Source of the DNA: Jiangella alba
GTDB lineage: Bacteria > Actinomycetota > Actinomycetes > Jiangellales > Jiangellaceae
DNA: 64,000 nucleotides
Direction: 5' to 3'
Assembly (NCBI RefSeq): GCF_900106035.1
Contig: NZ_FNUC01000004.1
Location: 3,199,722-3,263,721 of the forward strand
In this document: positions 1 to 7,884 of the stretch, piece after piece
Numbering within the stretch: the first letter of the stretch is position 1
How the letters are laid out: each line of letters opens with the position of its first letter
Notes under the pieces: model-generated
The model's database searches: none
What the model saw: the letters and a program-made list of their open reading frames with translations, nothing else
What the model was told of the DNA's origin: nothing
Position numbers and translations under genes: made by a program

Positions 1-1437
1 GGTGTCGGGGGTCGCGTTCACGAAGAAGAACGCGATGGCCGCCGACACGACCAGGATGCCCACGGCCCACCAGATGGCGGTGGTGTAGCCGTTCACCATG
101 CCCTGCAGCTGCACCAGCTCGGGCGGCGTGCTGCCACCCATGTGGGCGCCGATGTAGGACGTGGTGGCGCTGGCGGCGATGGTGTTCAGCAACGCCGTGC
201 CGATGGCGCCGCCGACCTGCTGCGACGTGTTGATCATCGCCGAGGCGATGCCGGAGTCGCGCGGCTCGACGCCGAACGTCGCCAGGCTCATGGCCGGCAT
301 GAACGTGGTACCCAGGCCGAGGCCGAGCAGGATCTGCGCCGGGAGCAGCAGGGCCACGTACGAGCTGTCGACGTTCATCTGCGTCAGCAGCAGCATGCCG
401 ACCGCGGCGACCAGCAGACCCGGCGTCATCAGGTACCGCGCCGGGACGCGGGTCATCAGCCGTGCGCCCAGCTGGGTCGAGCCGATGACCATGCCGGCCA
501 CCATGGGCAGGAACGCGACGCCGGAGCGGATCGGGCTGTACCCCTTGACGATCTGCAGGTAATACGTGAGGAACAGGAACAGGCCGAACATCGCGATGAC
601 GGCCAGGCCGAGCGCGAGGTAGACCCCGCCGCGGTTGCGCTCGAGCACGACGCGCAGCGGCAGCAGCGGCTCCTTCACCTTGCGCTCCACCAGCACGAAC
701 GCGACCAGCAGGAGACCCGTCAGCACGAACATGGAGACGGTGCCGGTGTCGCTCCAGCCCTCGGTCTCGGCGCGGGTGAAGCCGTAGACCAGCGCCACCA
801 GGCCGAGCGTGCCCAGCAGGGTGCCCGGGAGGTCGAGCGGCGCGCGGTTGCGGGTGCCGTCGGGCTCGTGCACCGCGGTGACGGCGCCGACGAACGCGAT
901 GGCGGCGATCGGGATGTTCACGAAGAACACCCAGCGCCAGTCGAGGTACTCGGTGAGGATGCCGCCGAGGATCAGGCCGAGCGCCGCGCCACCACCGGCG
1001 ATGGCGCCGAAGATGCCGAACGCCTTGGCCCGCTCCTTGCCGTCGGTGAACATGACCGCCAGCAGCGACAGCGCCGCCGGGGCCAGCAGCGCGCCGAAGA
1101 CGCCCTGCAACGCGCGGGAGGCGAACATCAGGGCCTCGTTGACGGCGGCGCCGCCCAGGGCCGACGCGGCCGCGAAGCCGATGAGGCCGGTGAGGAAGGT
1201 GTTCTTGCGGCCCCACATGTCGGCGATGCGGCCGCCGAGCAGGAGCAGGCTGCCGAACGCCAGCGCGTAGGCCGTGATGACCCACTGCCGGTTGGCGTCG
1301 GAGATGCCGAGGTCGGCCTGCGCCGACGGGAGCGCGATGTTCACGATGGTGGCGTCGAGCACCACCATCAGCTGAGCGAGGGCGATGAACGCCAGCGCCC
1401 GCCACCGCCTGGGGTCAGGCAGTTGGGTTTCAGGCAT
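1..1437 (-). CDS. DHA2/EmrB-QacA family MFS drug exporter (3' end outside window)
   Basis: Multidrug exporter of the major facilitator superfamily, expected to use the proton gradient in the cytoplasmic membrane. The protein opens MPETQLPDP and its first helix carries the DHA2 signature LMVVLDATIVNIALPS. Further hydrophobic segments, including a stretch rich in FFLFLTYYLQI-type residues, continue to the window edge, giving 479 codons without a stop. Members of this family usually have 14 helices and about 500 residues, so only the last part is missing. It lies 70 bases downstream of a TetR gene on the same strand and is probably the target of that repressor. The transported compound cannot be read from the sequence. 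Confidence 0.9.
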   Translation of the reverse strand, partial: MPETQLPDPRRWRALAFIALAQLMVVLDATIVNIALPSAQADLGISDANRQWVITAYALAFGSLLLLGGRIADMWGRKNTFLTGLIGFAAASALGGAAVNEALMFASRALQGVFGALLAPAALSLLAVMFTDGKERAKAFGIFGAIAGGGAALGLILGGILTEYLDWRWVFFVNIPIAAIAFVGAVTAVHEPDGTRNRAPLDLPGTLLGTLGLVALVYGFTRAETEGWSDTGTVSMFVLTGLLLVAFVLVERKVKEPLLPLRVVLERNRGGVYLALGLAVIAMFGLFLFLTYYLQIVKGYSPIRSGVAFLPMVAGMVIGSTQLGARLMTRVPARYLMTPGLLVAAVGMLLLTQMNVDSSYVALLLPAQILLGLGLGTTFMPAMSLATFGVEPRDSGIASAMINTSQQVGGAIGTALLNTIAASATTSYIGAHMGGSTPPELVQLQGMVNGYTTAIWWAVGILVVSAAIAFFFVNATPDT

Positions 1438-1507
1438 GACGAAGTCCAATCAATGGGTCACGAGTGTTCGTAGTCAGGACGAGTGGACCGGGGCTGAGGG
1501 GACGCGA

Positions 1508-2158
1508 TCAGGTCCGGTCGGGCTCGAAGTCCTCGAAGGTGGCCGCGGTGCCGCACAGTTCCGAGCGGGCGGGCGCACGGAAGCCGTCGAGGAAGAGTTG
1601 GAGGTGGCGATGCATGAAACGTTCGACGTGAGCACACGCGGTGCCGGCGATGGGCCGGGTCAGCTGGGTGATCGCGACCATGAGATCACCGATGCCGACG
1701 TCGGGTCGTAGCTGACCGGCCTCGCGAGCGTTGTCCATCAGCTCGGTGACGACCGCTTCCAGCCGGACCCTGGCGTCGACCACGTGTGGGTCGTTCTTGT
1801 CGAAGCCTTCGTACAGCAGCGAACACAGCGCTCCGACCCGCTCGTCGGCCGCGCGGTGGACGAACCGCCGCAGCGCCTCGAACGCGTCGGTCTCCTCGGC
1901 GAGCGCCGACTCGGCCTGCTCGGTGATGCGAGCCAGCGAGTACGACGCGACGACGTGGATGAGCTCGTGCCGGTCGGCGAAGTGCCGGTACAGCGTGGCG
2001 TTGCCCACGCCCGCGCGGTGTGCGATGGCGTCGAGCGGCACGGCCGGCCCATGCTCGACGAACGCCTCGCGCGCCGCGGCGATGATGCGCTCACGGTTAC
2101 GGGTGGCGTCGACGCGTGCCGGCTGTGCCCTGCGCTCGGCTGTCGCCATGCCGCCCAT
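1508..2158 (-). CDS. TetR/AcrR family transcriptional regulator
   Basis: One-component repressor of 216 residues. The N-terminal helix-turn-helix is clear: RERIIAAAREAFVEHG, then AIAHRAGVGNATLYRHF, with the usual YRHF recognition-helix end at about residue 50. The C-terminal ligand domain is generic and similar to the SBP/TetR_C types that bind hydrophobic drugs. The start chosen is the ATG at 2158, which has an AAGGGGG Shine-Dalgarno five bases upstream; the ATG nine bases further in is less well placed. It is cotranscribed with the MFS exporter downstream and three palindromes lie immediately upstream, so autoregulation together with control of the exporter is likely. Confidence 0.9.
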   Translation of the reverse strand: MGGMATAERRAQPARVDATRNRERIIAAAREAFVEHGPAVPLDAIAHRAGVGNATLYRHFADRHELIHVVASYSLARITEQAESALAEETDAFEALRRFVHRAADERVGALCSLLYEGFDKNDPHVVDARVRLEAVVTELMDNAREAGQLRPDVGIGDLMVAITQLTRPIAGTACAHVERFMHRHLQLFLDGFRAPARSELCGTAATFEDFEPDRT

Positions 2159-2183
2159 GATTCCCCCTTCGAGTCGAACGACG

Positions 2184-2269
2184 AAACGGAGATCTTCTCC
2201 CCGTTTCCTGAACCGGGGAGTGCGTCCCCGGTTGAGCTGGACGTGAGCTAAACGGGGATGGCATCCCCG
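2184..2269. promoter_or_regulatory. Three consecutive palindromes upstream of the TetR-MFS operon
   Basis: Three dyads occur within 86 bases before the TetR start. The first (2184-2206) is imperfect, with AAACGG and CCGTTT at its ends. The second (2211-2233) is a perfect 9-bp repeat, AACCGGGGA, a 5-base spacer, then TCCCCGGTT. The third (2253-2269) is a perfect 8-bp repeat, CGGGGATG, one base, then CATCCCCG. All share a CGGGGA core, so they look like multiple binding sites for one dimeric repressor, presumably the adjacent TetR. Binding itself is inferred. Confidence 0.55.
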
Positions 2270-2618
2270 GATATTTCCCGTAGCGGATGTGACCTGCGTC
2301 ACACCGTCCGCTGGCGTCGTCGCCGAGATGGTTCCGGCGCGGACGGCAAGCGGATGTCCAGCACATTCGCACCATACGTGGCGGCACTGACAAGGTCGGG
2401 CCGCCGGCCTCCGGGGGACGGTTCGGTGGCGACGCGTGGGTTGGTGGCTGGACGGTGGCGGGCTGGAGTGGTGGTGGGCTGGAGTGGTGGTGGCGCCGGG
2501 TTGGTGGGGTCCGGCGTTGGCGGGCTGCAGGGTTGGCGGACCGTCCGCTGCGGGCCGTCGTCGAGGGCTGGCTGCGTTGGCCGCCTCGCGCTGGTTCGCC
2601 GGGGTGGCCACGTTGGCC
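2270..2618. other. Gene-free G-rich stretch
   Basis: I see no credible gene here; the open frames on both strands have composition typical of random GC-rich DNA. The stretch 2400-2540 is strongly G/T-rich on the plus strand, with many GG and GGTGG runs, and contains a 16-bp unit (GGGCTGGAGTGGTGGT) repeated twice in tandem at 2460-2491. It could form G-quadruplexes or R-loops, but nothing shows that it does. Confidence 0.5.
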
Positions 2619-2744
2619 GTCCCCCTGCTGCCCATTTCTTAGCCGCGCACGCGCGCCTCGAGCGGACTCGTGGGGCGCTTCGCGCGACGACGACCGCTTG
2701 ACCCGCACGCACGCGGTCTAAGAACTGGCAGCTATCAGGGGGAC
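2619..2744 (-). repeat. 126-bp near-palindromic element, copy A
   Basis: Bounded by GTCCCCCTG on the left and CAGGGGGAC on the right. Inside, successive blocks pair with each other (CTGCCC with GGCAG, CTTAG with CTAAG, CGCTTGACC with CCTCGAGCGG less one mismatch), so the whole element is one long imperfect hairpin around a GCGCTTCGCGCG centre. It is inverted relative to copies B (2869-2996) and C (29645-29770). The similarity to copy C continues beyond the hairpin to about 2817. No open reading frame or target duplication is evident. Confidence 0.85.
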
Positions 2745-2868
2745 GGGGGAAGTGCGGGCACAGCCCGCCCCGTCCACCGTCCGCCGTCGGCCGTCGGCCG
2801 CTGGCCCCGGGGCGACTCGGCGAAGGGGGCGCGTGCCGCGGTGGCCGGGGCGTGCCCAGACTTTCCCC
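2745..2868. repeat. Spacer between repeat copies, sharing the flank of copy C
   Basis: Bases 2745-2817 match the left flank of the distant copy C (29581-29644) in inverted orientation, for example AAGTGCGGGCACAGCCCGCC and CTGGCCCCGGGGCGACT. The repeated unit in copies A and C is therefore nearer 190 bp than 126. The part nearest copy B shares only the TTTCCCC and GTGCCC portions. I see no gene here. Confidence 0.6.
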
Positions 2869-2996
2869 GTCCCCCTGATAGGTGCCCGTTCTTAGGTCGG
2901 GAGTGCGCGGGTCAAGCGGTCACCCATCGCGCGAAGCGCCAATCCGGTCCGCTTGAGGCGCGTGCTCACGGCTAAGAGAATGGGCGCCAGGGGGAC
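2869..2996 (+). repeat. 128-bp near-palindromic element, copy B
   Basis: Same terminal GTCCCCCTG / CAGGGGGAC repeats, same inner GGTCAAGCGGT / TCCGCTTGAGG arms and GCGCGAAGCGC centre as copies A and C, with several substitutions, some of them on both arms. It lies head-to-head with copy A, 124 bases away, just upstream of the heat-shock promoter of hrcA. It may act as a transcription barrier or be a mobile relic. Confidence 0.85.
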
Positions 2997-3114
2997 GGCC
3001 AACGGCCGCACAGCAGCGGACTGGAGCGAGAGCGGCGAACCCGACCGTCAAGTGCCGGCGACTCCAACCTCCTGACCTGCGAGGAAAGACGGGAGCGACC
3101 GGGACCACGTAGAA

Positions 3115-3141
3115 TTGGCACTTGCCAGGGTCGAGTGCCAA
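3115..3141 (+). promoter_or_regulatory. CIRCE element (HrcA operator) with overlapping -10 box
   Basis: TTGGCACTT, exactly nine bases, then GAGTGCCAA: a perfect 9-bp inverted repeat matching the CIRCE consensus (TTAGCACTC-N9-GAGTGCTAA) with G/C replacing A/T in symmetrical positions. A TAGAAT -10 box at 3110-3115 overlaps its left edge, so HrcA bound here would block RNA polymerase. It lies 24 bases before hrcA, so hrcA-dnaJ is autoregulated as in other actinobacteria. No clear -35 box is visible. Confidence 0.93.
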
Positions 3142-3165
3142 TTCCGCTGCGGGAGGTGTGCCCGG

Positions 3166-4188
3166 TTGTCCGTCGATGACCGCAAGCTCGACGTCCTCAG
3201 GGCGATCGTCGAGGACTACGTCGCCACCCAGGAGCCGGTCGGGTCGAAGGCGTTGGTCGACCGGCACCATCTGGGGGTGTCGCCGGCGACCATCCGCAAC
3301 GACATGGCGGCGCTCGAGGAGGAGGGCTACATCGCCCAGCCGCACACGAGCGCCGGCCGGGTGCCCACCGACAAGGGGTACCGGCTGTTCGTCGACCGCC
3401 TGTCGAACGTGAAGCCGCTGTCGGCGCCGGAGAAGCGGGCCATCCAGACGTTCCTCGACGGCGCGGTCGACCTCGACGATGTCGTGTCGCGGACGGTGCG
3501 GCTGCTGGCGCAGCTGACCCGCCAGGCGGCGGTCGTGCAGTACCCGTCGCTGAGCCGGTCGCTGGTGCGCCACGTCGAGCTGGTCATGCTGGCGCCGGCG
3601 CGGGTGCTGGTGGTGCTCATCACCGACACCGGCCGGGTCGAGCAGCGCATCGTCGACCTCCCGTCCGACGCCGACGACGCGTTGGTGGGGGAGTTGCGGG
3701 CCCGCATCAACGCGCTCGCCGTGGGCCAGGATTTCGCGGCGGTCGAGGCGCGGGTGACGGAACTCACGGACCGGTTCGGCCCCGAGGACCGCGCGGCGGT
3801 CGCGGCGGTCACCGGCACGTTGCTCACCACGCTGATCGAGCGGCACGAGGAGCGGGTGGCGGTGGCCGGGACGGGCAACCTCGCCCGCTATGGCCAGGAG
3901 TTCGACCGCGAACTCGAGCCGCTGCTGTCGGCGCTCGAGGAGCACGTCGTGCTGCTGCGGCTGCTCGGCGAGGCCACCAGTCCCACCCCGGTCCGGGTCC
4001 GCATCGGCAGCGAGAACGCGCAGACCGGGCTCTCGGCCACGTCCGTCGTCACCTCCGGCTACGGGCCGGGCGAACTCGCCCTGGCTAGCATGGGGGTGGT
4101 CGGCCCGACCCGCATGGACTACCCCGGAACCATCGCGGCCGTCGGCGCCGTCGCTCGATACGTCAGCAAGATTCTCGCGGCTCACTAG
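3166..4188 (+). CDS. hrcA: Heat-inducible transcription repressor HrcA
   Basis: Represses class I heat-shock genes by binding CIRCE; GroEL is thought to keep it active. The N-terminal winged helix is recognisable from [20 protein letters not shown] and [10 protein letters not shown], followed by [19 protein letters not shown] and the [13 protein letters not shown] motif near residue 65. The length of 340 residues is normal. The start used is TTG at 3166, in frame and nine bases after GGGAGG; frames opening further upstream would run through the CIRCE element and are not credible. dnaJ follows after 12 bases, forming the usual hrcA-dnaJ operon. Confidence 0.95.
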   Translation: MSVDDRKLDVLRAIVEDYVATQEPVGSKALVDRHHLGVSPATIRNDMAALEEEGYIAQPHTSAGRVPTDKGYRLFVDRLSNVKPLSAPEKRAIQTFLDGAVDLDDVVSRTVRLLAQLTRQAAVVQYPSLSRSLVRHVELVMLAPARVLVVLITDTGRVEQRIVDLPSDADDALVGELRARINALAVGQDFAAVEARVTELTDRFGPEDRAAVAAVTGTLLTTLIERHEERVAVAGTGNLARYGQEFDRELEPLLSALEEHVVLLRLLGEATSPTPVRVRIGSENAQTGLSATSVVTSGYGPGELALASMGVVGPTRMDYPGTIAAVGAVARYVSKILAAH

Positions 4189-4200
4189 GGAAGACACAGG

Positions 4201-5340
4201 GTGCCCACCACCGACTACTACGAAGTTCTCGGCGTGCCGAAGAACGCCTCCGGCGAGGAGATCAAGAAGGCCTACCGCCGCCTCGCCCGGCAACTGCACC
4301 CCGACGTCAACCCCGACCCCGCCACGCAGGAGCGCTTCAAAGAGGTCGTCACGGCCTACGAGGTGCTCAACGACCCCCGCAAGCGGGAGATGTACGACCT
4401 CGGCGGCGACCCGCTCAGCAGCGGCGGCGGCGCGGGCGGCAACTTCGGCGGAGCGTTCTCCTTCACCGACATCATGGACGCCTTCTTCGGCGGGACGAAC
4501 GCGCGCGGCCCGCGCAGCCGGGTCCGCCGCGGCCAGGACGCGCTGGTGCAGCTGAAGGTCGAGCTGGCCGACGCCGTGTTCGGCGCCACCCGCGAGCTGC
4601 AGGTCGACACCGCCGTGGTGTGCGAGGTGTGCCACGGCGAGGGCACCGCGAAGGGCGCCACCCGGGTCACCTGCCCCACCTGTCAGGGGCAGGGCGAGGT
4701 CAGCCAGGTGCAGCGCTCGTTCCTCGGCCAGGTCATGACGACCCGCCCGTGCCCGGCCTGCCAGGGCTTCGGCACGGTCAACCCGAACCCGTGCGTCGAG
4801 TGCTCCGGCGACGGCCGGGTGCGCACCCGCCGCACGCTCACCATCAAGATCCCGGCGGGCGTCGACAACGGCACCCGCATCCAGCTGACCGGCCAGGGCG
4901 AGGTCGGCCCCGGCGGCGGCCCGGCCGGCGACCTCTACGTCGAGCTGGCGGTCACGCCGCACCCGGTGTTCAGCCGCAACGGCGACAACCTGCACTGCAC
5001 GCTGCAACTGCCGATGACGGCGGCCGCGCTCGGCACCAGCGTCGACCTCGAGACCTTCGACGGCCCGACGACCATCGAGGTGCGGGCCGGCGCCCAGCAC
5101 GGCGAGGTGATCAAGCTCGGCGCCCGCGGTGTCCCGAAGCTGCGCGGCACCGGCCGCGGCGACCTCCTCATCCACCTCGAGGTGCAGACGCCGACGAAGC
5201 TCGACGCGCGGCAGGAAGAGCTGCTGCGCGAGCTGGCCGGGCTGCGCAACGAGGAGCGGGTCGAGGGCCCGGGCGCCGCCGGCGCCCACGGCAACTTCTT
5301 CACCCGCATCCGCGACGCCTTCAAGGAAGGGCTGAACTGA
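4201..5340 (+). CDS. dnaJ: Type I DnaJ (Hsp40) co-chaperone
   Basis: Delivers unfolded clients to DnaK and stimulates its ATPase. All class I parts are present in order in 379 residues: J domain with the HPD tripeptide (QLHPDVNPD, about residue 33), a Gly/Phe-rich linker ([14 protein letters not shown]), four zinc-finger repeats [24 protein letters not shown] and CVECSGDG, and the C-terminal substrate-binding domain. GTG start. This is the copy linked to hrcA, usually called dnaJ2 in actinobacteria, which normally have another dnaJ beside dnaK. It is followed immediately by rsmE in the same operon. Confidence 0.97.
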   Translation: MPTTDYYEVLGVPKNASGEEIKKAYRRLARQLHPDVNPDPATQERFKEVVTAYEVLNDPRKREMYDLGGDPLSSGGGAGGNFGGAFSFTDIMDAFFGGTNARGPRSRVRRGQDALVQLKVELADAVFGATRELQVDTAVVCEVCHGEGTAKGATRVTCPTCQGQGEVSQVQRSFLGQVMTTRPCPACQGFGTVNPNPCVECSGDGRVRTRRTLTIKIPAGVDNGTRIQLTGQGEVGPGGGPAGDLYVELAVTPHPVFSRNGDNLHCTLQLPMTAAALGTSVDLETFDGPTTIEVRAGAQHGEVIKLGARGVPKLRGTGRGDLLIHLEVQTPTKLDARQEELLRELAGLRNEERVEGPGAAGAHGNFFTRIRDAFKEGLN

Positions 5341-5348
5341 CCGCACCG

Positions 5349-6074
5349 GTGTTCCTGGCCGACGCCTCGGCGCTGCGCGGGTCGGACGTCGTCGTCCTCG
5401 ACGGCGACGAGGGCCGGCACGCGGCCGTGGTGCGCCGCATCGCGCCCGGCGAGACCGTCGAGCTGACCGACGGCGCCGGGCAATTGGCCCGGTGCGTCGT
5501 CGTCGCCGCGTCGAAGCAGGGCCTGACCTGCGAGGTCACCGAGCGTGTCGACGTGCCCGAGCCGCGGCCGCGGGTGGTCGTCGCACAGGCCATCCCGAAG
5601 GGCGACCGCGGCGAGACCGCCGTCGAGACCATGACCGAGGTCGGCGTCGACGAGATCGTGCCGTGGGCGGCACAGCGGTGCATGGTCCGCTGGACGGGCG
5701 AGCGCGGCGACAAGGCGCTGCGGCGCTGGCGGTCGACGGCGCGCGAGGCGGCCAAGCAGTCCCGCCGCGCCTGGCTGCCGGTCGTCGCCGACCCGGTTCC
5801 GACGACGGCCCTCGCGGCCCGGGCCGCGGAGGCGGCGCGCACCGTCGTCCTGCACGAGGAGGCCACGGCGCCGCTCGCCGCCGTCGAGCTGCCTGACGAC
5901 GGCGACATCCTGCTGGTCGTGGGCCCCGAGGGCGGGGTGGCGCCGGACGAGCTGGACCAGCTGGCCGCCGCCGGCGCCGTCGTCGCCCGGCTCGGGCCGA
6001 CCGTCCTGCGCACGTCCACCGCCGGCACCGTCGCCGCTGGGGTCGTCCTCGCGCGCACGGCCCGCTGGGCCTGA
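5349..6074 (+). CDS. rsmE: 16S rRNA (uracil-1498-N3)-methyltransferase RsmE
   Basis: SPOUT-class enzyme that methylates U1498 in helix 44 of 16S rRNA using S-adenosylmethionine. The C-terminal knot motifs are clear: LLVVGPEGGVAPDEL and LGPTVLRTSTAGTVA. The N-terminal PUA-like part reads FLADAS to TDGAGQ. The start is uncertain. The GTG at 5349 gives 241 residues, but a better Shine-Dalgarno (GGAAGG, 5325-5330) serves a CTG at 5337 that would overlap the dnaJ stop and restore the MTAPVF N-terminus usual in relatives. Third gene of the hrcA-dnaJ operon and convergent with the next gene, with a one-base gap. Confidence 0.93.
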   Translation: MFLADASALRGSDVVVLDGDEGRHAAVVRRIAPGETVELTDGAGQLARCVVVAASKQGLTCEVTERVDVPEPRPRVVVAQAIPKGDRGETAVETMTEVGVDEIVPWAAQRCMVRWTGERGDKALRRWRSTAREAAKQSRRAWLPVVADPVPTTALAARAAEAARTVVLHEEATAPLAAVELPDDGDILLVVGPEGGVAPDELDQLAAAGAVVARLGPTVLRTSTAGTVAAGVVLARTARWA

Positions 6075-6075
6075 C

Positions 6076-7113
6076 CTACTCGACGACGAACGTGCGCGAG
6101 TCGCTCATCGGCGCCCGCCCCTCGCCGTCGGACGGGTCGCTCTCGCTCATGACGATCTCGTAGCTGCCCGGCTCGAGGTCGAGCTCCAGCTCGAACGGCG
6201 CGAACGTGCAGCACTCCGTCGTCGACGTGTTGCCGCTGTCGACGACCTCGCCGTCGCGGCGCAGCTCCCACAGCACGGTCGCCTCGAACACCGCGGCCTC
6301 GCCGGTCACCATGACGGGGCTGGGCAGCGTCGCGCCTTCGGCGGGGTCGTTGAGCTGCACCAGCTGGCGGACCTCCAGCGGGTCGGTCCGGCCGACCGGC
6401 TCACCGGCGGGGGCGCCGTCGACGTTGACCTGGACCGGCAGCGAGCCGTCCTGGTCGCTGCTGGCCGCCGCGGCCGTCGCGGTGTAGACGAGCTGCTGCA
6501 GCGCGAGGTCCGGGTCGTCGCCGGTGGCGGCGTCGAGCGACGTCGTCCCGGTGAGGTCGACGCCGATGAAGCCGGCCCCGACCTCGGCCGCCGTCACCTC
6601 GACGCCGGCCGCCCACAGGCTCGTGTAGTCGGGGTCGGCCGGCGGGACCGTCAGCATCTCGTTCACCGCGGCGGCGATGGGCGACAGCGTGGTCTCGACG
6701 GTGCGGAACTCGCGGACCAGCCGGAGCCCGTCGCCACTGTCGGCGACGTAGTACACCGGGACCGTCAGCGACACGGCCGGCGGTTCGGTCTCGGTGGCCG
6801 GCGGCGACGCTGGCGGGGCCGTCTCGCTCGGGGTCTCGCTCGGCGAGGGCGCCGGCGACGTCGAGGTCTGCGAGGCGACGGGGGCGTCGCCGTCGTCGTT
6901 CAGGGCGATCACGCCGCCCACGATCACCGCCGCGGCCAGGGCCGTCGCCCCCGCGAGCCCGAGTACCACCGGTCGTCGCCACATCGGAACCACCGCCGTC
7001 CTCCTCCTGATCCGCGCCAGGCCGTCCGGGCCCGGCTGCACCCGCTCGGCGGCGCGGTGCAGGGCGCCGTGGAGCTTCTGCTCCTCCGGTGTCCAGTTCT
7101 CCGGCGTGCTCAC
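6076..7113 (-). CDS. Membrane-anchored GerMN/Gmad2-domain protein, probable partner of the adjacent sigma factor
   Basis: A 345-residue protein with a cytoplasmic N-terminus of about 55 residues (NWTPEEQKLHGALHRAAE...), one transmembrane helix (VVLGLAGATALAAAVIVGG), a Ser/Pro/Thr/Glu-rich linker, a GerMN domain (PVYYVADSGDGLRLVREFR to NVDG) and a C-terminal Gmad2 immunoglobulin-like domain (VRQLVQLNDPAEGATLPSPV to SRTFVVE). GerMN/Gmad2 pairs were first named from spore germination proteins but are common in non-sporulating actinobacteria. It starts 10 bases after the sigma gene, so they are cotranscribed. Topology and pairing suggest a membrane anti-sigma or signal sensor; no zinc HxxxCxxC anti-sigma motif is present, so this is inference. 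Confidence 0.75.
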   Translation of the reverse strand: MSTPENWTPEEQKLHGALHRAAERVQPGPDGLARIRRRTAVVPMWRRPVVLGLAGATALAAAVIVGGVIALNDDGDAPVASQTSTSPAPSPSETPSETAPPASPPATETEPPAVSLTVPVYYVADSGDGLRLVREFRTVETTLSPIAAAVNEMLTVPPADPDYTSLWAAGVEVTAAEVGAGFIGVDLTGTTSLDAATGDDPDLALQQLVYTATAAAASSDQDGSLPVQVNVDGAPAGEPVGRTDPLEVRQLVQLNDPAEGATLPSPVMVTGEAAVFEATVLWELRRDGEVVDSGNTSTTECCTFAPFELELDLEPGSYEIVMSESDPSDGEGRAPMSDSRTFVVE

Positions 7114-7123
7114 CGCTGCCTCC

Positions 7124-7636
7124 TCACGCCCAGTCCGCCATCGCCTCGCGCAGCCCGGCCAGCCCGCGAGAGGCGTGGCTCTTGACGGCGCCGTTGCTGA
7201 TCTTCATCGCGCTCGCGATCTCCGCTTCGGAGAGACCGCCGTAGTAGCGCAGGACGAGCGCCTCGCGCTGCCGCTGGGGCAGCCCGCGCAGCGCCTCGAC
7301 GACGGCGTCGGCGGCGGCGCCACCGACGGCGACCTGTTCGGCGCTGGGCGCATGGCCGGGCGGCTCGTCCGGATGACGTGCCGCCACACCGCGGCGGCGC
7401 TGGACCGAGCGGCTGCCGTGCACCACCGACGTGCGCAGGTACGCGACCGCGGCGGCCGGCTCGCGCAGCCGGCGCCAGCGGCGGTGCAGGGCCACGAACG
7501 CGTCCTGCACGACCTCCTCGGCCACCGCCTCGTCGCCCAGCAGCAACGTGGCGAGCCGGACGAGGCGGACATAGTGCGCCGCGTACAGGTCCGTGATGGC
7601 GTCGTCTGCCTCGGACCCGGTCCTGTCTTGCACCAC
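7124..7636 (-). CDS. SigE-family (ECF) RNA polymerase sigma factor
   Basis: Compact two-domain sigma factor of 170 residues. Region 2 covers DAITDLYAAHYVRLVRLATLLLG and AEEVVQDAFVALHRRW; region 4 covers GLPQRQREALVLRYYGGLSEAEIA followed by the helix-turn-helix MKISNGAVKSHASRGLAGLR. The SYGGLSE/SNGAVKSH wording is typical of the actinobacterial SigE-like group. It starts at one of two adjacent GTG codons (7636 or 7633) with an AGGGG four bases away. It is cotranscribed with the GerMN membrane protein, its likely regulator. The promoter should lie in the 90 bases upstream, but I could not assign -35/-10 boxes. Confidence 0.9.
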   Translation of the reverse strand: MVQDRTGSEADDAITDLYAAHYVRLVRLATLLLGDEAVAEEVVQDAFVALHRRWRRLREPAAAVAYLRTSVVHGSRSVQRRRGVAARHPDEPPGHAPSAEQVAVGGAAADAVVEALRGLPQRQREALVLRYYGGLSEAEIASAMKISNGAVKSHASRGLAGLREAMADWA

Positions 7637-7730
7637 ATACCCCTACTGACGCGTTGCCGGCGGCGCCGGTTTACCGATGCGCGCCCAACCGTAGGGGATC
7701 GTGCCGGTGATCTTCAGCCGAAACGGGCAG

Positions 7731-7884
7731 TCGGCGGACCTCGTCGCCGGTGATGAGATCGGGGTTGGCGGTGAGGAACGCCTCCATGTCGTCCCCGGGT
7801 GACTTGTGCGGTCAGAGCGGTCAGCGGACCTCGTCGCCGGTGATGAGATCGGGGTTGGCGGTGAGGAACGCCTCCATGTCGTCC
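7731..7884. repeat. 64-bp direct duplication of the LCP gene 3' end
   Basis: Bases 7821-7884, which encode the last codons and stop of the LCP gene, recur at 7731-7794 with a single mismatch, exactly 90 bases apart. The distal copy has lost the stop (TGA to CGA) and is not translated because the proximal copy ends first. It looks like a local tandem duplication followed by decay of the intervening 26 bases. The remaining DNA between 7637 and 7730 holds the upstream region of the sigma operon. Confidence 0.9.

Noticed and set aside
2299-2712. Several overlapping frames on both strands before hrcA
   Set aside because: Low-complexity Arg/Pro/Trp-rich proteins without start signals; the DNA is explained by repeats and G-rich sequence.
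2619-2996. A complete insertion sequence bounded by the paired copies A and B
   Set aside because: The 124 bases between the copies hold no transposase frame, and each copy is itself a full palindrome, so they are better treated as two independent elements.
2920-5346. An 808-codon open frame on the minus strand
   Set aside because: It lies antisense to hrcA and dnaJ, both fully supported by conserved motifs; its protein is Arg/Ala/Asp-rich with no domain, as expected for a shadow in GC-rich DNA.
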